This document shows positions 6,835-8,407 of a DNA stretch of 8,407 bases, piece after piece. The notes beneath the pieces were generated by a model, which saw only the letters and a list, made by a program, of their open reading frames with translations, did not search any database and had not been told where the DNA came from. Location: assembly GCA_047614505.1 (NCBI GenBank), contig JBLHGQ010000124.1:1-8407 (forward strand), given 5' to 3'. Source of the stretch: JABDJL01 sp047614505. Its GTDB lineage: Bacteria > Pseudomonadota > Gammaproteobacteria > Xanthomonadales > SZUA-36. Every line of letters starts with the position of its first letter. Within the stretch, counting starts at the first letter, position 1. The position numbers were made by a program, and so were the translations under genes.

Positions 6835-7938
6835 ATGTCTGCTACCGCAACCAAAATAAATCTTCTTGACCTGGATGAAACCGGATTGGCAGAATTTTTT
6901 GTGTCGATAGGTGAGAAGACATTTCGTGCCGAACAAATTTTAAAATGGATTTTTCACCAGCAGGTGACCGATTTTGAGCTGATGACAAATCTGGGCATTT
7001 CCTTGCGTCAACGCCTTAGTGAAATTGCTGAGATACGTACACCGGAAATTCTGAACCAACAATTGTCTGCTGACGGTACAGTAAAATGGTTGCTCGGTCT
7101 GCCGGGTGGAAACGCGGTTGAGACAGTGTTTATTCCGGAACCTAAACGAGGAACGCTTTGTGTTTCCTCGCAGGTAGGTTGTGCATTGAACTGCACATTT
7201 TGCTCGACCGGCGCACAAGGTTTCAGCCGCAACCTTACTACGGCAGAAATTATCGGTCAGGTATGGCTTGCAGCGAAATCATTGGGTCACGAGCGAAATG
7301 GTAAGCGAAAAATTACCAACGTTGTCATGATGGGTATGGGCGAGCCTTTGCTAAATTTTGATGCTGTGGTTCCAGCTATGCGCTTGATGCGCAATGACAT
7401 GGGTTTTGGACTAGCTGCGAAACGGGTTACGCTCAGCACGGCAGGTCTGGTGCCTGGAATTTACAAGTTGAAAGACACTATTGATGTGGCCCTCGCTGTT
7501 TCCTTACACGCGCCTGTTGATGAACTCAGGACCAGCCTTGTTCCTTTGAACAAAAAATATCCAATTGCAGAGTTGATTCAGGCATGCCGGGATTATGTTT
7601 CTGAAAAGCATAAGCGTTCTGTCACTTTCGAATATACCTTAATGGATGGAATCAATGATCACCCGGAACACGCCGCTGAGCTGGTGAAAATTCTGCGCAC
7701 CGTACCAAGTAAGCTGAATCTGATACCTTTCAATCCATTTCCTGGTACCGGATACAAATGTTCTTCACCTGATAAAATAGCTAAATTCCAAAAGATTGTA
7801 ATGGCCGGAGGTTTGATTGCTACGGTCAGAAAAACCAGAGGCGAAGACATTGACGCAGCTTGTGGGCAATTGGTGGGCAAAGTGAAAGATCGAACCAGGC
7901 GCAGCCAAATGCGCCGTGCACAAATGACGGAGATGTAA
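6835..7938 (+). CDS. rlmN: Dual-specificity RNA methyltransferase RlmN (23S rRNA A2503 / tRNA A37)
   Basis: The product has 367 residues from the ATG at 6835. It is a cytoplasmic radical-SAM enzyme that puts a C2 methyl group on A2503 of 23S rRNA and A37 of some tRNAs, which affects decoding accuracy. The iron-sulfur motif CALNCTFC gives Cys116, Cys120 and Cys123. Cys109 and Cys343 (in DAACGQL) correspond to E. coli Cys118 and Cys355, the pair needed for the methyl transfer, so all essential cysteines are present. GMGEPLLN and SLHAP are further family motifs. The frame is open upstream into ndk, but the conserved N-terminus KINLLDL begins just after the 6835 ATG. No strong Shine-Dalgarno precedes it, so coupling to ndk termination is plausible. 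pilW follows after 2 bp. Confidence 0.97.
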   Translation: MSATATKINLLDLDETGLAEFFVSIGEKTFRAEQILKWIFHQQVTDFELMTNLGISLRQRLSEIAEIRTPEILNQQLSADGTVKWLLGLPGGNAVETVFIPEPKRGTLCVSSQVGCALNCTFCSTGAQGFSRNLTTAEIIGQVWLAAKSLGHERNGKRKITNVVMMGMGEPLLNFDAVVPAMRLMRNDMGFGLAAKRVTLSTAGLVPGIYKLKDTIDVALAVSLHAPVDELRTSLVPLNKKYPIAELIQACRDYVSEKHKRSVTFEYTLMDGINDHPEHAAELVKILRTVPSKLNLIPFNPFPGTGYKCSSPDKIAKFQKIVMAGGLIATVRKTRGEDIDAACGQLVGKVKDRTRRSQMRRAQMTEM

Positions 7939-7940
7939 AA

Positions 7941-8407
7941 ATGTTTTATAGGTTCATTCTGTGCATTATTTTCCTGACAATACTGACTGGCTGTGCTGGT
8001 TCAGGATCTTACCAGGATGAAAATGACTCAGCCGGTCGCCAGGCTGCAGAGATCAACACTTCTCTTGGTCAGGAATACCTGGAACGGGGCAAATATGAAA
8101 TCGCATTGGAGAAATTAAAAAAAGCCATTAATTCAGACCCGGATTATGCACCGGCCCATACTGTAATTGCGGTGCTCTATGAACGCATCGGAGAACTTGA
8201 CCTTGCCGAAAAACATTACCTCACCGCTGTGGATATTCTTCCGAATAATGGAGATGTAAATAATAACTATGGTGTGTTCATTTGCCAGAATGGAGAGCCT
8301 GAACGTGCTGCGGCATATTTTTACAAAGCCACATTGGATCCCTTCTACCGTACTCCAGCAGTTGCATTAGCCAATGCAGGCTCCTGTGAATTGCAGCAGG
8401 GTGATCT
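7941..8407 (+). CDS. pilW: Type IV pilus biogenesis lipoprotein PilW/PilF, N-terminal part
   Basis: The first 155 codons are present and the gene runs off the right edge. A lipoprotein signal peptide ends in the lipobox LTGC with Cys18 as the lipidated residue; the next residue is Ala, not Asp, consistent with outer-membrane sorting. Tetratricopeptide repeats follow at about 39-70 (GQEYLERGKYEIALEKLKKA), 71-104 and 105-138, and a further one starts near 141. PilF/PilW-type pilotins bring the PilQ secretin to the outer membrane and promote its assembly. The NNYGVFIC segment matches the conserved NNYG region of this family. The start ATG lies 2 bp after the rlmN stop, with GGAG (7929-7932) 8 nt upstream inside rlmN. 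The rlmN-pilW order is common in gammaproteobacteria. The missing C-terminus prevents a length check. Confidence 0.92.
   Translation, partial: MFYRFILCIIFLTILTGCAGSGSYQDENDSAGRQAAEINTSLGQEYLERGKYEIALEKLKKAINSDPDYAPAHTVIAVLYERIGELDLAEKHYLTAVDILPNNGDVNNNYGVFICQNGEPERAAAYFYKATLDPFYRTPAVALANAGSCELQQGD

Noticed and set aside
6617..6854. Two short minus-strand open frames across the end of ndk and start of rlmN
   Set aside because: They are antisense to two firmly identified genes, low in recognisable features and without a convincing ribosome binding site.
1..8407. A hidden defence, mobile or otherwise novel gene system
   Set aside because: Every large open frame is accounted for by known core families, all spacers are short, and there are no transposase, toxin-antitoxin, reverse transcriptase, nuclease or repeat-spacer signals.

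Overview
The window reads as a stretch of ordinary gammaproteobacterial chromosome. Three things point there: the order ndk-rlmN-pilW(pilF), a large FadE-type acyl-CoA dehydrogenase colinear with the E. coli enzyme, and a MoxR/DUF58/TgpA cassette of the type known from Pseudomonas. The species cannot be fixed from the sequence alone. No phage, insertion sequence, CRISPR array, tRNA or rRNA was seen. Almost all of the DNA is accounted for by eight genes, two of them cut by the window edges.

Left part (1-2404, all on the minus strand). One tightly packed operon is read right to left: phhB (pterin-4a-carbinolamine dehydratase), a MoxR-family AAA+ ATPase, a membrane-anchored DUF58 protein, and the first 35 codons of a TgpA-like membrane transglutaminase. 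The genes are separated by 3 bp, 24 bp and an ATGA overlap. The last three form the well-known but mechanistically obscure MoxR-DUF58-transglutaminase module of the cell envelope. The pterin enzyme at the head is an unexpected metabolic partner.

Middle part (2405-6175). A 171-bp (or 195-bp) divergent spacer carries three copies of a TTCATGAA-like palindrome and a separate 7-bp dyad. It separates phhB from a plus-strand patatin-like phospholipase. That gene runs convergently into fadE with only 15 bp between their stop codons. The two could act in one lipid-turnover route: the patatin frees fatty acids from acyl esters, and FadE catalyses the first oxidation of their CoA esters.

Right part (6176-8407). 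A 220-bp divergent spacer holds a plausible sigma70 promoter for fadE and a perfect TATAAT box for ndk. Each is overlapped by its own inverted repeat. Then come ndk (nucleoside diphosphate kinase), rlmN (23S rRNA A2503/tRNA A37 methyltransferase) and the first 155 codons of pilW/pilF (type IV pilus pilotin lipoprotein), all on the plus strand and closely spaced.

I did not find a convincing undescribed system. The items most worth checking are the unexplained symmetric elements in the two divergent spacers and the joining of phhB to the MoxR cassette.
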